64,000 bases of DNA from assembly GCA_900315975.1 (NCBI GenBank), contig ONBA01000011.1, forward strand, positions 1 to 64,000, written 5' to 3'. This document shows positions 33,132 to 40,966 of the stretch, piece by piece. The stretch's first letter is position 1. The number at the start of each line of letters is the position of its first letter. This DNA comes from an uncultured Ruminococcus sp. (GTDB taxonomy: Bacteria > Bacillota_A > Clostridia > Oscillospirales > Ruminococcaceae). Both the position numbers and the translations under genes were made by a program. The notes beneath the pieces are model-generated. The model was given only the letters and a program-made list of their open reading frames with translations, made no database searches and was not told where the DNA came from.

Positions 33132-35072
33132 TTAGAACACTATAATCGGGATTCTTTTGAAGTATCTGAGGAGTGTTTCTTTTCCGCCTGTTGACTTGTA
33201 CGAGTAGTATTCAAGTACATCTGAAGCGTCCTTTGCGTCAACCTTGCCATCAAAGTTAACATCGGAAAGTCTTGCAGATTCAGCCTTCATTTCACTTCCG
33301 CCTGTCGCTCTTGCTGCAAACTCAGAAAGTATTGCTGATGCATCGCTTGAATTTATCGACTTATCGCCATTTGCATCACCAATCTCAAATGTACGCTTGA
33401 AGTGCATTGCCCTGCCCTCTTCTATGTAGCATATGAGGTCTTCACCGTCGTGTAATATATCATACTTCTTTCCGTCATCAAGAGAAACGCTTATCTTATT
33501 ATTAGCTGCTGCCTGCCATACAAATCCGACTCTCTTTGAACCGTCTCCTGAAATATCAGCACCTGTATTGTATCTGTCAATTATGAGGATATGAGCGCTG
33601 TCAATGGGAAGTCCGCTTGAAATTCCGCGGTTAGATGTCTTGTATGCTATCCAGTTTCCTGCATAATCGTCAACGTTCACTTCATTAGTAGTTGTTGTTG
33701 TTACTGCTGTGGTTGAAGATGTAGTTGATGTAGTGGTTGTAGGCTTTGCTGTTGTTGATGTAGTGGTTGTGGGCTTTGCTGTTGTTGATGTTGTGGTCGT
33801 TGTTGTAGGCTTCGCTGTTGTTGATGTTGTAGTAGTTGTTGTAGGCTTCGCAGTTGTTGATGTTGTAGTAGTTGTTGTGGGCTTTGCCGTTGTTGATGTT
33901 GTGGTGGTAGTGGTGGTTGTATTAGTTGTGGTGGTTGTGATAGTTTCAACATTTTTAGCTGTGTCTGCTGTTACCTTGTTATATGTTGCAAGTGCAGCTG
34001 CCGGATACTTCGACTTTTCAGGAAGTGACTCAAAAGTCTTTACGATAAGGTCACCGCTTCCCTTCTTTGTACCGATAGTATCGATAATTTTTGAAGCAAT
34101 AGCTATATTTCCCGCCTGATTCGGGTGGATATCCAATTTAATGCGATCATTCTGAATATTTGTGAAATACCAGCCATACTCAACATCAGGCGACTCAAAT
34201 GAAGTAAAATCCTCATAAACGTCTGCCATCTTTATTCCTTCAACCTTTGAAAGCTGATTTCTGAACGAAACAGTAACATCTCTGAATACAGGAACAAGGA
34301 GATTGAGTGCTTTCTGTGAATTCGCTGAATATGTTTTCTTAAAGTAAGATGGTTCAAACTGTGTAGGATTATATATGGACTGAACTATTATCTCTGCATC
34401 AGGATTTATATTCTTTATCTCTGTTACAGCTGCGACAATTCCTGTACCCTCACTGTCAGCGATGATATTCTTCTCAATTATGCATTGATAGTTCTTCTTG
34501 TTAGGGTTATCAGTTGTCATTGTAAGGTTTGCACGTATCTTGTTGACCTCGCGATTAAGCGCCATAAGATTACCGCTATCAGCAGAGTACGCTCTTAACG
34601 CTTCTTTGTCGAGAGAGTTCATAACATCTGACAATGAAGCAGATTCAAACTGGGCAGCTGTTGCACCTTCAACAAGCAGATTGTTTTTCTCGCAAAAAGT
34701 GAGAAGTGCAGGTATCGCATATCTCATCATATCATTTCCGCCTATGGAAATTACAACATCGTCAGCCTCTTCAAGTGCCTTTTTCATATCACCTGAAGGC
34801 GACTTGAGAAGTGCGAGAAGGTCTTTAGTAGTATCACCCGCATGAGCGAAATTGCTTACACTTCCTCCGTAGTAGTCAGCGAGAAGTTCACCGTAATTGT
34901 GGTCACTTCCGGAGAGTCCGTAACCTGACGCAATGCTGTCACCGAGAACTACGATTTTGTTTCCGTCAGTTTTTGAAGATGCAGAGTTTGTATCAGCTGC
35001 TGAAACTGTCGGGACTGCTGTCATAGAAGCAGCCATTACCGCAGCCGTTACTGCAGAAAAGAGTTTCTTCAT
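33132..35072 (-). CDS. Secreted SGNH/GDSL esterase with divergent dockerin
   Basis: This is a 646-residue secreted protein with a signal peptide (1-26). The SGNH hydrolase domain (about 35-350) has 'VLGDSIASGYGL', 'ISIGGNDMM' and 'DIHPNQAGN', so Ser, Gly, Asn and His blocks are present. A Thr linker (about 374-460) carries tandem 'TSTTAKPTTTT' repeats. A small beta domain (about 464-557) and a C-terminal dockerin follow ('GDANGDKSINSSDASAIL', 'SDVNFDGKVDAKDASDVLEY'). This dockerin differs from those of the GH9 and PL1 enzymes and matches the one on the lipoprotein at 62677. The substrate is unknown. The ATG at 35072 has GGAGG upstream. Confidence 0.88.
   Translation of the reverse strand: MKKLFSAVTAAVMAASMTAVPTVSAADTNSASSKTDGNKIVVLGDSIASGYGLSGSDHNYGELLADYYGGSVSNFAHAGDTTKDLLALLKSPSGDMKKALEEADDVVISIGGNDMMRYAIPALLTFCEKNNLLVEGATAAQFESASLSDVMNSLDKEALRAYSADSGNLMALNREVNKIRANLTMTTDNPNKKNYQCIIEKNIIADSEGTGIVAAVTEIKNINPDAEIIVQSIYNPTQFEPSYFKKTYSANSQKALNLLVPVFRDVTVSFRNQLSKVEGIKMADVYEDFTSFESPDVEYGWYFTNIQNDRIKLDIHPNQAGNIAIASKIIDTIGTKKGSGDLIVKTFESLPEKSKYPAAALATYNKVTADTAKNVETITTTTTNTTTTTTTTSTTAKPTTTTTTSTTAKPTTTTTTSTTAKPTTTTTTSTTAKPTTTTSTTAKPTTTTSTTSSTTAVTTTTTNEVNVDDYAGNWIAYKTSNRGISSGLPIDSAHILIIDRYNTGADISGDGSKRVGFVWQAAANNKISVSLDDGKKYDILHDGEDLICYIEEGRAMHFKRTFEIGDANGDKSINSSDASAILSEFAARATGGSEMKAESARLSDVNFDGKVDAKDASDVLEYYSYKSTGGKETLLRYFKRIPIIVF
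33705..33935 (-). repeat. Minisatellite encoding the Thr/Ala/Lys/Pro linker
   Basis: Tandem 30- and 36-nt units encode 'TSTTAKPTTTTT' type repeats of the esterase linker. Copies are nearly identical at the DNA level, so copy number may vary by slippage. The antisense poly-Val frame is a shadow. Confidence 0.85.
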
Positions 35073-35207
35073 TTTTCTTATCCTCCTTAAATCATGTGCG
35101 GGAAACCGCTTGTTGTAATTATAACACATTTCATACTGATTTGCAACACGTTTGTGAAAAACTTCCTATACAAATTTAACAAAAAACTTTTGTATAAAAA
35201 AACAAAA

Positions 35208-35322
35208 ACGGGCTAAGGGTAGCCCCCTTTGGCGGTTTCGCAGGATACCGAATATGTACCGTAAATTTACGGCTCGGTAGCCCACAAATTCCGCTAAGGG
35301 AAGCACTCTAAGTATAGCCCGT
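35208..35322 (-). terminator. Terminator of the mre-pbp2 operon, split by a 95-bp insert
   Basis: On the minus strand ACGGGCTA (35322-35315) pairs with TAGCCCGT (35215-35208) and is followed by TTTTTGTTTTTTT. The loop holds copy 2 of the 89-bp repeat. The 3'-arm-like TAGCCC appears at 35220-35225 and 35315-35320, again 95 bp apart. Without the insert this is an ordinary intrinsic terminator. Confidence 0.85.
35222..35310. repeat. 89-bp structured repeat, copy 2
   Basis: Identical to 24499-24587 at all 89 positions and in the same orientation on the plus strand. It sits in the loop of the pbp2 terminator. Confidence 0.9.
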
Positions 35323-35327
35323 TAGTG

Positions 35328-37430
35328 TCAGTGAGTTGTGGTAGTAGTAGTATCTACTGATGTTGAAGTGCCTGTATTTGTGTCAGTACCTGTTGTGGTT
35401 ACCTCTGTTGTACCATTTCGTACCTCCGGCGGAAGCACCGCATCAGGCTTTGAACCCCTGATACCGTAGCACTCCTGATATGCAAGAAGAATATCGCGTA
35501 TCATGTACTTAGAATACTCACCGCCTTCTATAACACCTGCAAATGCGACTTCGGGGTCATCTGCGGGAGCAAATCCGATGAATACGGAATTCTGCTTGTT
35601 TTTATCGTTCATATCGGTCTGCGGAGTACCTGTCTTTATAGCAACATCGTATCCGAGGTCAGTAAGCTGATAGGGCGCCGGACAATTTCTTGCCGCGTCC
35701 ATCATACCGCCGATAATGTAGTCATAAACATCGTCGTGGTTTATCGTTATCTGTTCAGCGACCTTTGGCTCGGTCTTTTTCACAAGCTCATTTGAGCCGA
35801 ATGAGTAAAGGCTGTCAACAAGATAAGGCTGATAACGGGTACCCCTGTTTGCAATAGTTGCGGCAACATTTGCAAGCTGTAACGGAGTAAAGCCGCAGTC
35901 CTGGTTACCGATACCTGCCTGAATAACGTAACCGATGTACCATTCCTGACCGCGCTCGGCGAATGTCTCTGGGTTACAGAGGAAGCCGGGAGCGTCGCCC
36001 GTTTCAATTCCGGTACTGCTTCCAAGACCGTAAAGCTGTGCATATTTGGTGATGTTGTCGATTCCGAGCTGACGCGCAACTTCGTAGAAGTAAACGTTGC
36101 ACGAGACCTCGATAGCACGGCGGACTGAGATTGTGCCATGCTGACCTGTACACTGGAAGTGTCCGCCGTAGAAATCGTAGAATCTGTTGCAGACAAAAGA
36201 TGTGTTGCCGGTAATTACTCCCTCATTCAGACCTGCCGTAGCAGTTATGGTCTTGAAGGTCGAACCCGGGAGGTACTGTCCCCATGTACAGCGGTTGAAC
36301 ATAGGTGCATTTTCTGCCGCAAGGAGTGCGTCATAGTTATCTACCATATCTTTGAGATTGTACGTAGGAGCGGTCGCCATGCCCTTTACAGCACCTGTTT
36401 TTGCGTCAAGCACAACGAGTGCACCCTTGTTTACCTTGTTTCCGTTATAGGTAGGGCGGTCTTTCAGGAACTTATCAAGTATACCCTGAAGCTTGACCTG
36501 ATATGCACCGTCGACTGTGAGCTTTACACTCTGTCCGGGAACAGGTTCTTTTTTAGTTCTGATATCAGCAACAGCTCCGTCGAGTACAGTTATCTCCTCA
36601 GTACCTGCTTCACCGCGGAGTTCACGCTCCATTGCAAGCTCGATTCCGCTCTTGCCGACTTCATCGTCCATTGCGTAGCCTTTGTTTTTGAGGTCGTCGT
36701 ACTCCTCAGCGTAGATAGGTCCGATAGTACCTATCTCATGCGGAAGAATGTCTCCGCGGACTATCTCACGTTCAGCGGAGTCTACCGCTTCGATACCGCG
36801 GCAGATATTTCCGAGTTCTTTCAGCTCGATAACAGTTTCCTCGTCGACTCCCTTTGCAATCACAAGATTAATGCTGTAGGAGAAGTCGCGTGCAAGCATC
36901 TGATAACGCATTCCTGCTATGATACGCTGTTCATCGGGGGTGTAGGTATCTGCTATCTTGTTATCGGAAATCAGCTTGTCTATGCAGTTTTCAGCCGATG
37001 CATAAACATTCAGATTCAGCTTTTCTATAACTTCAGAAACGTCTTCCTCGGTATAAACATAAGGTCTGTCGTGTGTTATGGGGAGTTCCTCCTCAATTTT
37101 ACAGCTGTGCTTTTCGAGGGCACGGTATATTTCGAGGAGAACACGGTTTCCCTCCTGTAAGTCCTCAGGGAAGAATGCTTTTTGCAGTACAATATCTGTA
37201 CGGCTCGCATTGCCGATTATTCTGTTGCCGTTAAAATCGAGTATCTCCCCTCGTGTCGGCACTATCTCACGCTCATAAATAATCGCATCACTCGCATACT
37301 TATTCGGTGCGACGATATCGTCTCCGCCCACAATCTGAATCTTCATCAGTCTCATGGAGGCAAGTGTACCAAGCACGATTACAAGCGCGATTATAATAAT
37401 GGATTTAATTGTATCCGAAACTGTTTTCAA
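35328..37430 (-). CDS. mrdA: Penicillin-binding protein 2 (elongasome transpeptidase)
   Basis: This is a 700-residue class B PBP with an N-terminal transmembrane helix (about 8-28) and a dimerisation domain. The transpeptidase domain has 'PGSTFKTI' (SxxK), 'SCN' and 'IKTGTPQ' (KTG). It crosslinks peptidoglycan for cell elongation and is last in the mreBCD operon, the usual partner order. I chose the TTG start at 37430, with AAAGGAG 8 nt upstream; the frame is open 81 nt further without a ribosome site. The C-terminus ends in a short Thr-rich tail, unusual for PBP2 but typical of this genome's exported proteins. Confidence 0.92.
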   Translation of the reverse strand: MKTVSDTIKSIIIIALVIVLGTLASMRLMKIQIVGGDDIVAPNKYASDAIIYEREIVPTRGEILDFNGNRIIGNASRTDIVLQKAFFPEDLQEGNRVLLEIYRALEKHSCKIEEELPITHDRPYVYTEEDVSEVIEKLNLNVYASAENCIDKLISDNKIADTYTPDEQRIIAGMRYQMLARDFSYSINLVIAKGVDEETVIELKELGNICRGIEAVDSAEREIVRGDILPHEIGTIGPIYAEEYDDLKNKGYAMDDEVGKSGIELAMERELRGEAGTEEITVLDGAVADIRTKKEPVPGQSVKLTVDGAYQVKLQGILDKFLKDRPTYNGNKVNKGALVVLDAKTGAVKGMATAPTYNLKDMVDNYDALLAAENAPMFNRCTWGQYLPGSTFKTITATAGLNEGVITGNTSFVCNRFYDFYGGHFQCTGQHGTISVRRAIEVSCNVYFYEVARQLGIDNITKYAQLYGLGSSTGIETGDAPGFLCNPETFAERGQEWYIGYVIQAGIGNQDCGFTPLQLANVAATIANRGTRYQPYLVDSLYSFGSNELVKKTEPKVAEQITINHDDVYDYIIGGMMDAARNCPAPYQLTDLGYDVAIKTGTPQTDMNDKNKQNSVFIGFAPADDPEVAFAGVIEGGEYSKYMIRDILLAYQECYGIRGSKPDAVLPPEVRNGTTEVTTTGTDTNTGTSTSVDTTTTTTH

Positions 37431-37540
37431 ATACTTCTCTCCTTTCTCTGATGACAATGACAGCACCGCACAAGGAGTGTGCTGAATCTGCAAGCATTTC
37501 AGAAACTTCAAGGTGTTGCCTGAGAATTTAAACGAATATA

Positions 37541-37566
37541 AGGGCGGATACTATCCGCCCCCTGCG
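37541..37566 (-). terminator. Hairpin between mreD and pbp2
   Basis: GGGCGGATA / TATCCGCCC palindrome followed on the minus strand by TTATATTCGTTT. The T-run is poor, so it may be a leaky terminator or a processing site that lowers pbp2 expression relative to mreBCD. The arm sequence is nearly the same as the terminator at 23611. Confidence 0.5.
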
Positions 37567-37637
37567 ATTTTATATTTACTGTCGGTAACAATAAGCGAAA
37601 GCAGACTCCGCCATTGTAAAAACTATGTCCTTGTGAA

Positions 37638-38195
37638 TCAGCTTGTGCGGATAGCCTCTTCGATAGTCAGGTGTTCACGCGGCATGAGGAAATGGTTTAT
37701 CAGCTTGAATATCAGATAGACCACTACCGATGCGATAATTGTAAATACCCATATCTTCATGGTGTGATGATAGAAGATGTGCTTGACATCGTCGTAACCC
37801 CACATTTCAAAATAAAACTTGTAATCAAGCCAGCATTGCAGGAATGAAACGAGTGCTGATATCCATAGATAGTTGATGAATTTATTGCGCAGATAAAGCT
37901 CGAATACAAGCGTTACCGCAACGCAGAATACAGTGAGCAGTACCGCATTATAGCCGAAAAGTCTGCCGCACGCCATATCTGTCAGGAATCCGCATACCGC
38001 TCCTGTGACCGCCGATGCCATTACATCGTTGCCGATTGCTATACATAATGCGGCAGGAACAAGAAGTACAGGCTTTGTATAGGTGCCTGATGTCATTATC
38101 GTGAAAAACAACAGTATCAGCACATAGTACAGTACCCATCTGACTATAGTTTTCGTGTAGAGGATACGCTTCTCACGAGTTGTTTTTATCCTCAT
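37638..38195 (-). CDS. mreD: Rod shape-determining protein MreD
   Basis: This is a 185-residue membrane protein with about five transmembrane helices, the usual size for MreD. It links MreC to the elongation machinery. The ATG at 38195 has GGAGG 6 nt upstream and lies inside the end of mreC (23-base overlap). Confidence 0.9.
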   Translation of the reverse strand: MRIKTTREKRILYTKTIVRWVLYYVLILLFFTIMTSGTYTKPVLLVPAALCIAIGNDVMASAVTGAVCGFLTDMACGRLFGYNAVLLTVFCVAVTLVFELYLRNKFINYLWISALVSFLQCWLDYKFYFEMWGYDDVKHIFYHHTMKIWVFTIIASVVVYLIFKLINHFLMPREHLTIEEAIRTS

Positions 38196-39048
38196 CAGCG
38201 CCCTCCTTTTTGCCGTCAAAGTCAAGGATAACGAATACTGAACCGAGTCGGGTTATATCGGCACAAGGCTCAATTTCGGCGCAGGCGGTGAGACCGTTAG
38301 CCTCAAAGCCGATGCTTTTAACTGTGCCTATTGCGTAATCCTTTGGAAACAGTCCGCTGTTTCCGGAAGTTATGATAAGGTCGCCCTCCTTGAGTCCGTG
38401 AGTGGTATTGAGGTGGGTGAGCTTTGTTGTACCCTTTTCCGCTGTGAGTACCGCTCCCTCGACGATTCCGAAGTCGGTGTTAGTAGATGAACACACAGCC
38501 GCTATCGAAAGGTCAGGAGAAAGGATAGTGCGGACAGTCGAGGTCTTTTCCGAAACCTCTATTGTTATGCCGACTACTCCCTCGGGTGTGATTACCGGAC
38601 AATACGGCTTTATACCGTCCTCAGAACCGCGGTCGATAGTGAAGCCGCGGAATGGGTCGTTTGCGATATATCCGAGCACTTCCGCCGACTGTGAGTAAAC
38701 ATTGTCGGGGTGTTCCTCTTTGATGACAACAAGCTTACGGAGGTCTTCAACCTCTTTTTGGAGGTCATCATAATTAGTGAGCTGCTGATTCAGCTCACCT
38801 ATCTGCTTTTTAAGCCGCTGATTCTCGTCATAATATGAATCAGCATTTGAGATACGGTCAACAGTTTTTTCAAGCTTCATTGATATACCGTTGCTCACGT
38901 ACCTGAAAGGCTTTGTTGCTGTATTCACGAAGGAAGCGCCGGAAAGGGAATATCCGCCTTTCGTTACGGCATATATCATTATGCCGATAAGAAATGCGAG
39001 AAAAGCAAGCAGAACCTTGAATCTGGTGCTTTTAAGAAATTCGCGCAT
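38173..39048 (-). CDS. mreC: Rod shape-determining protein MreC
   Basis: This 291-residue protein has one transmembrane helix (about 12-30), a coiled coil (about 62-105, 'DENQRLKKQIGELNQQLTNY'), and the MreC beta-barrel region ('DRGSEDGIKPYCPVITPEGV', 'ITSGNSGLFPKDYAIG'). It forms an extracytoplasmic scaffold for PBP2. It follows mreB by 11 bases. Confidence 0.94.
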   Translation of the reverse strand: MREFLKSTRFKVLLAFLAFLIGIMIYAVTKGGYSLSGASFVNTATKPFRYVSNGISMKLEKTVDRISNADSYYDENQRLKKQIGELNQQLTNYDDLQKEVEDLRKLVVIKEEHPDNVYSQSAEVLGYIANDPFRGFTIDRGSEDGIKPYCPVITPEGVVGITIEVSEKTSTVRTILSPDLSIAAVCSSTNTDFGIVEGAVLTAEKGTTKLTHLNTTHGLKEGDLIITSGNSGLFPKDYAIGTVKSIGFEANGLTACAEIEPCADITRLGSVFVILDFDGKKEGADEDKNNS

Positions 39049-39059
39049 TGACAGCCTCC

Positions 39060-40076
39060 TTAATAATACTTGATATTATCGGTAAGAGCGTCCTGATAAT
39101 CGCTGATATTTTCGAGTATCTTACCCGTACCCTCTGCAACGCAGTCGAGCGGATATTCTGCGATATATACCGGCATACCGGTCTCGCGGTTGATGAGTCG
39201 GTCGAGACCTCTCAGCAGTGCACCGCCGCCTGCGAGTGTAATACCGTGGTCGATGATGTCAGCAGAAAGCTCGGGCGGAGTTTCCTCAAGAGTAGCCTTT
39301 ATCGCGTCGATAACTCTTGCAAGCGGATCAACGAGAGCATCGCGTATTTCAGCGGAGTTGACAGTGACGTTTTCCGGCAGTCCGTTGAGGATATTTCTGC
39401 CCTTTATCTCCATAGTGTCCTCTTTTTCACTCGGGAAGGCTGAACCTATCTCTATCTTGATATTTTCCGCAGTTCTCTCGCCGATGAGGAGATTATACTT
39501 TTTCTTGATGTAGTTGATGATAGAGGTATCGAATTCGTCTCCGGCACATCTTATCGAGCGTGAAGCAACGATTCCGCCGAGGGAAACTACTGCGACCTCA
39601 CTCGTGCCGCCGCCGATATCAACTATCATACTGCCGGCAGGGTCGTTAGTCGGCAGACCTGCACCTATAGCCGCCGCCATAGGCTCTTCAATGATCAGGA
39701 CGTTGTTAGCTCCTGCTTTTTTACAGGATTCCCTTACTGCACGGCGCTCAACGGCTGTAACACCGGAGGGAATGCATATAATAACGTTAGCTTTTGTGAG
39801 TATAGTACCCTTGAGTGCCTTCTTGATAAACTCCTGAAGCATCGTTGTCGCAATATCGAAATCAGCGATAACACCGTCCTTCAGCGGACGCACTGCAACG
39901 ATAGAACCGGGAGTTCTTCCGATAACATCTTTAGCTTCCATACCCACGTAACGAGTCTTGTCAGTTCTTGTATTGACGGCTACGACCGAGGGTTCTCTTA
40001 TTATAATACCCTTTCCGCGGACATACACAAGGGTATTCGCGGTACCGAGGTCAATGCCGATATCTTTAGTAAACAT
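39060..40076 (-). CDS. mreB: Rod shape-determining actin homologue MreB
   Basis: This is a 338-residue actin-fold ATPase: '[19 protein letters not shown]', '[19 protein letters not shown]' and '[15 protein letters not shown]'. It forms membrane-bound filaments that guide wall elongation. The ATG at 40076 has AAGGAGC 6 nt upstream; a longer frame to 40145 would start upstream of the probable transcript. It is first in mreBCD-pbp2. The usual radC partner upstream of mreB is instead found as a tandem pair at 18592. Confidence 0.96.
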   Translation of the reverse strand: MFTKDIGIDLGTANTLVYVRGKGIIIREPSVVAVNTRTDKTRYVGMEAKDVIGRTPGSIVAVRPLKDGVIADFDIATTMLQEFIKKALKGTILTKANVIICIPSGVTAVERRAVRESCKKAGANNVLIIEEPMAAAIGAGLPTNDPAGSMIVDIGGGTSEVAVVSLGGIVASRSIRCAGDEFDTSIINYIKKKYNLLIGERTAENIKIEIGSAFPSEKEDTMEIKGRNILNGLPENVTVNSAEIRDALVDPLARVIDAIKATLEETPPELSADIIDHGITLAGGGALLRGLDRLINRETGMPVYIAEYPLDCVAEGTGKILENISDYQDALTDNIKYY

Positions 40077-40116
40077 TTTGCAGCTCCTTAAAACTTGATT
40101 TTTCTGTATCCTTATT

Positions 40117-40145
40117 ATTATAACACCAAACCGCCAAATAGACAA
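40117..40145 (-). promoter_or_regulatory. Promoter of the mreB operon
   Basis: On the minus strand TTGTCT (40145-40140), 17 nt, TATAAT (40122-40117), 41 nt before the mreB ATG. Confidence 0.65.
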
Positions 40146-40230
40146 TATTTTTCGCAGAGAAATTCTGCCTCTGCAAAATTTTGTAAAATTTCGGATATGT
40201 CAGCAGTCCGGCTAAGATGAAAACTGTATA

Positions 40231-40500
40231 TTATTTTCCTGCAAAAAGTTTTGGAGCTGTGTTATAGTATACAATAATTGAAATGATGATGAGCAGTATC
40301 TGCGCAATGCTCACTGTAAGGCTAACACCGAATGTGAGACGGAATATGTCGATATCAAGGAATGTACCCGGCTCGAATGCGAATGTCTTTGAGTAATTGA
40401 GCCAGCTGAGTCCGGGGGTATTTCCAACAAGTCCGCCGAAGAATCCGCCGAGGACTATTGATGTGATGATGAGAAATGACATATACAGAACTTTTTTCAT
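40231..40500 (-). CDS. DUF4321 small membrane protein
   Basis: This 89-residue protein has two transmembrane helices (about 5-27 and 60-80). The sequence style 'LGGFFGGLVGNTPGLSWLNY' fits DUF4321 proteins of clostridia. Function is unknown. It is the last gene of the murC-lexA-zapA-U32-dut run, 19 bases after dut. Confidence 0.75.
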   Translation of the reverse strand: MKKVLYMSFLIITSIVLGGFFGGLVGNTPGLSWLNYSKTFAFEPGTFLDIDIFRLTFGVSLTVSIAQILLIIISIIVYYNTAPKLFAGK

Positions 40501-40519
40501 GGTGATATCTCCTTTTCTT

Positions 40520-40966
40520 TTATTTACACTTTATACCTGTTGAGCCGAATCCACCCTCGCCTCTTTCTGTTTCGGCGAGGACCTCCCCTACTTCTACTTC
40601 CGGGAAGAGGACTTTTGTCGGGATAAGCTGTGCTATCCTCATGCCGTTTTCGACTGTAAACGGCTGTTTTCCGTGGTTTATAAGCGGTATGAACCACTCG
40701 CCGCGGTAATCAGTGTCGATTACCCCTACGCAGTTAGCGAGAGCTATACCGTGCTTTGAAGCGAGTCCCGAGCGGGGATATATCAGCAATGCAACGTCGT
40801 CGCAGTCACTCATAGCCGTCAGCCCCGTCGGTATCATTTTTATCTCGCCGCATTCAAGTGTTACCGGTGCTTCAAGGCAGGCACATATATCCATTCCGGC
40901 ACTGCATTTCGTCGCACGAGACGGTATTACGGCATTTTCGCTTAGCTTTTTGAAGGTGAGTTTCAT
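40520..40966 (-). CDS. dut: dUTP diphosphatase
   Basis: This is a 148-residue trimeric dUTPase with all five motifs: 'AGMDICACLE', 'PRSGLASKHGI', 'GVIDTDYRGEW', 'GMRIAQLI' and the C-terminal 'ERGEGGFGSTG'. It hydrolyses dUTP to dUMP and pyrophosphate, keeping uracil out of DNA. The start overlaps the stop of the U32 gene by one base. Confidence 0.96.
   Translation of the reverse strand: MKLTFKKLSENAVIPSRATKCSAGMDICACLEAPVTLECGEIKMIPTGLTAMSDCDDVALLIYPRSGLASKHGIALANCVGVIDTDYRGEWFIPLINHGKQPFTVENGMRIAQLIPTKVLFPEVEVGEVLAETERGEGGFGSTGIKCK

Noticed and set aside
33709..34119. Poly-valine plus-strand frame
   Set aside because: It is the antisense of the Thr-rich linker repeats of the esterase gene.
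36138..37160. 340-codon plus-strand frame opposite pbp2
   Set aside because: Long but antisense to a gene with all transpeptidase motifs and an operon context; no family resemblance in the shadow.
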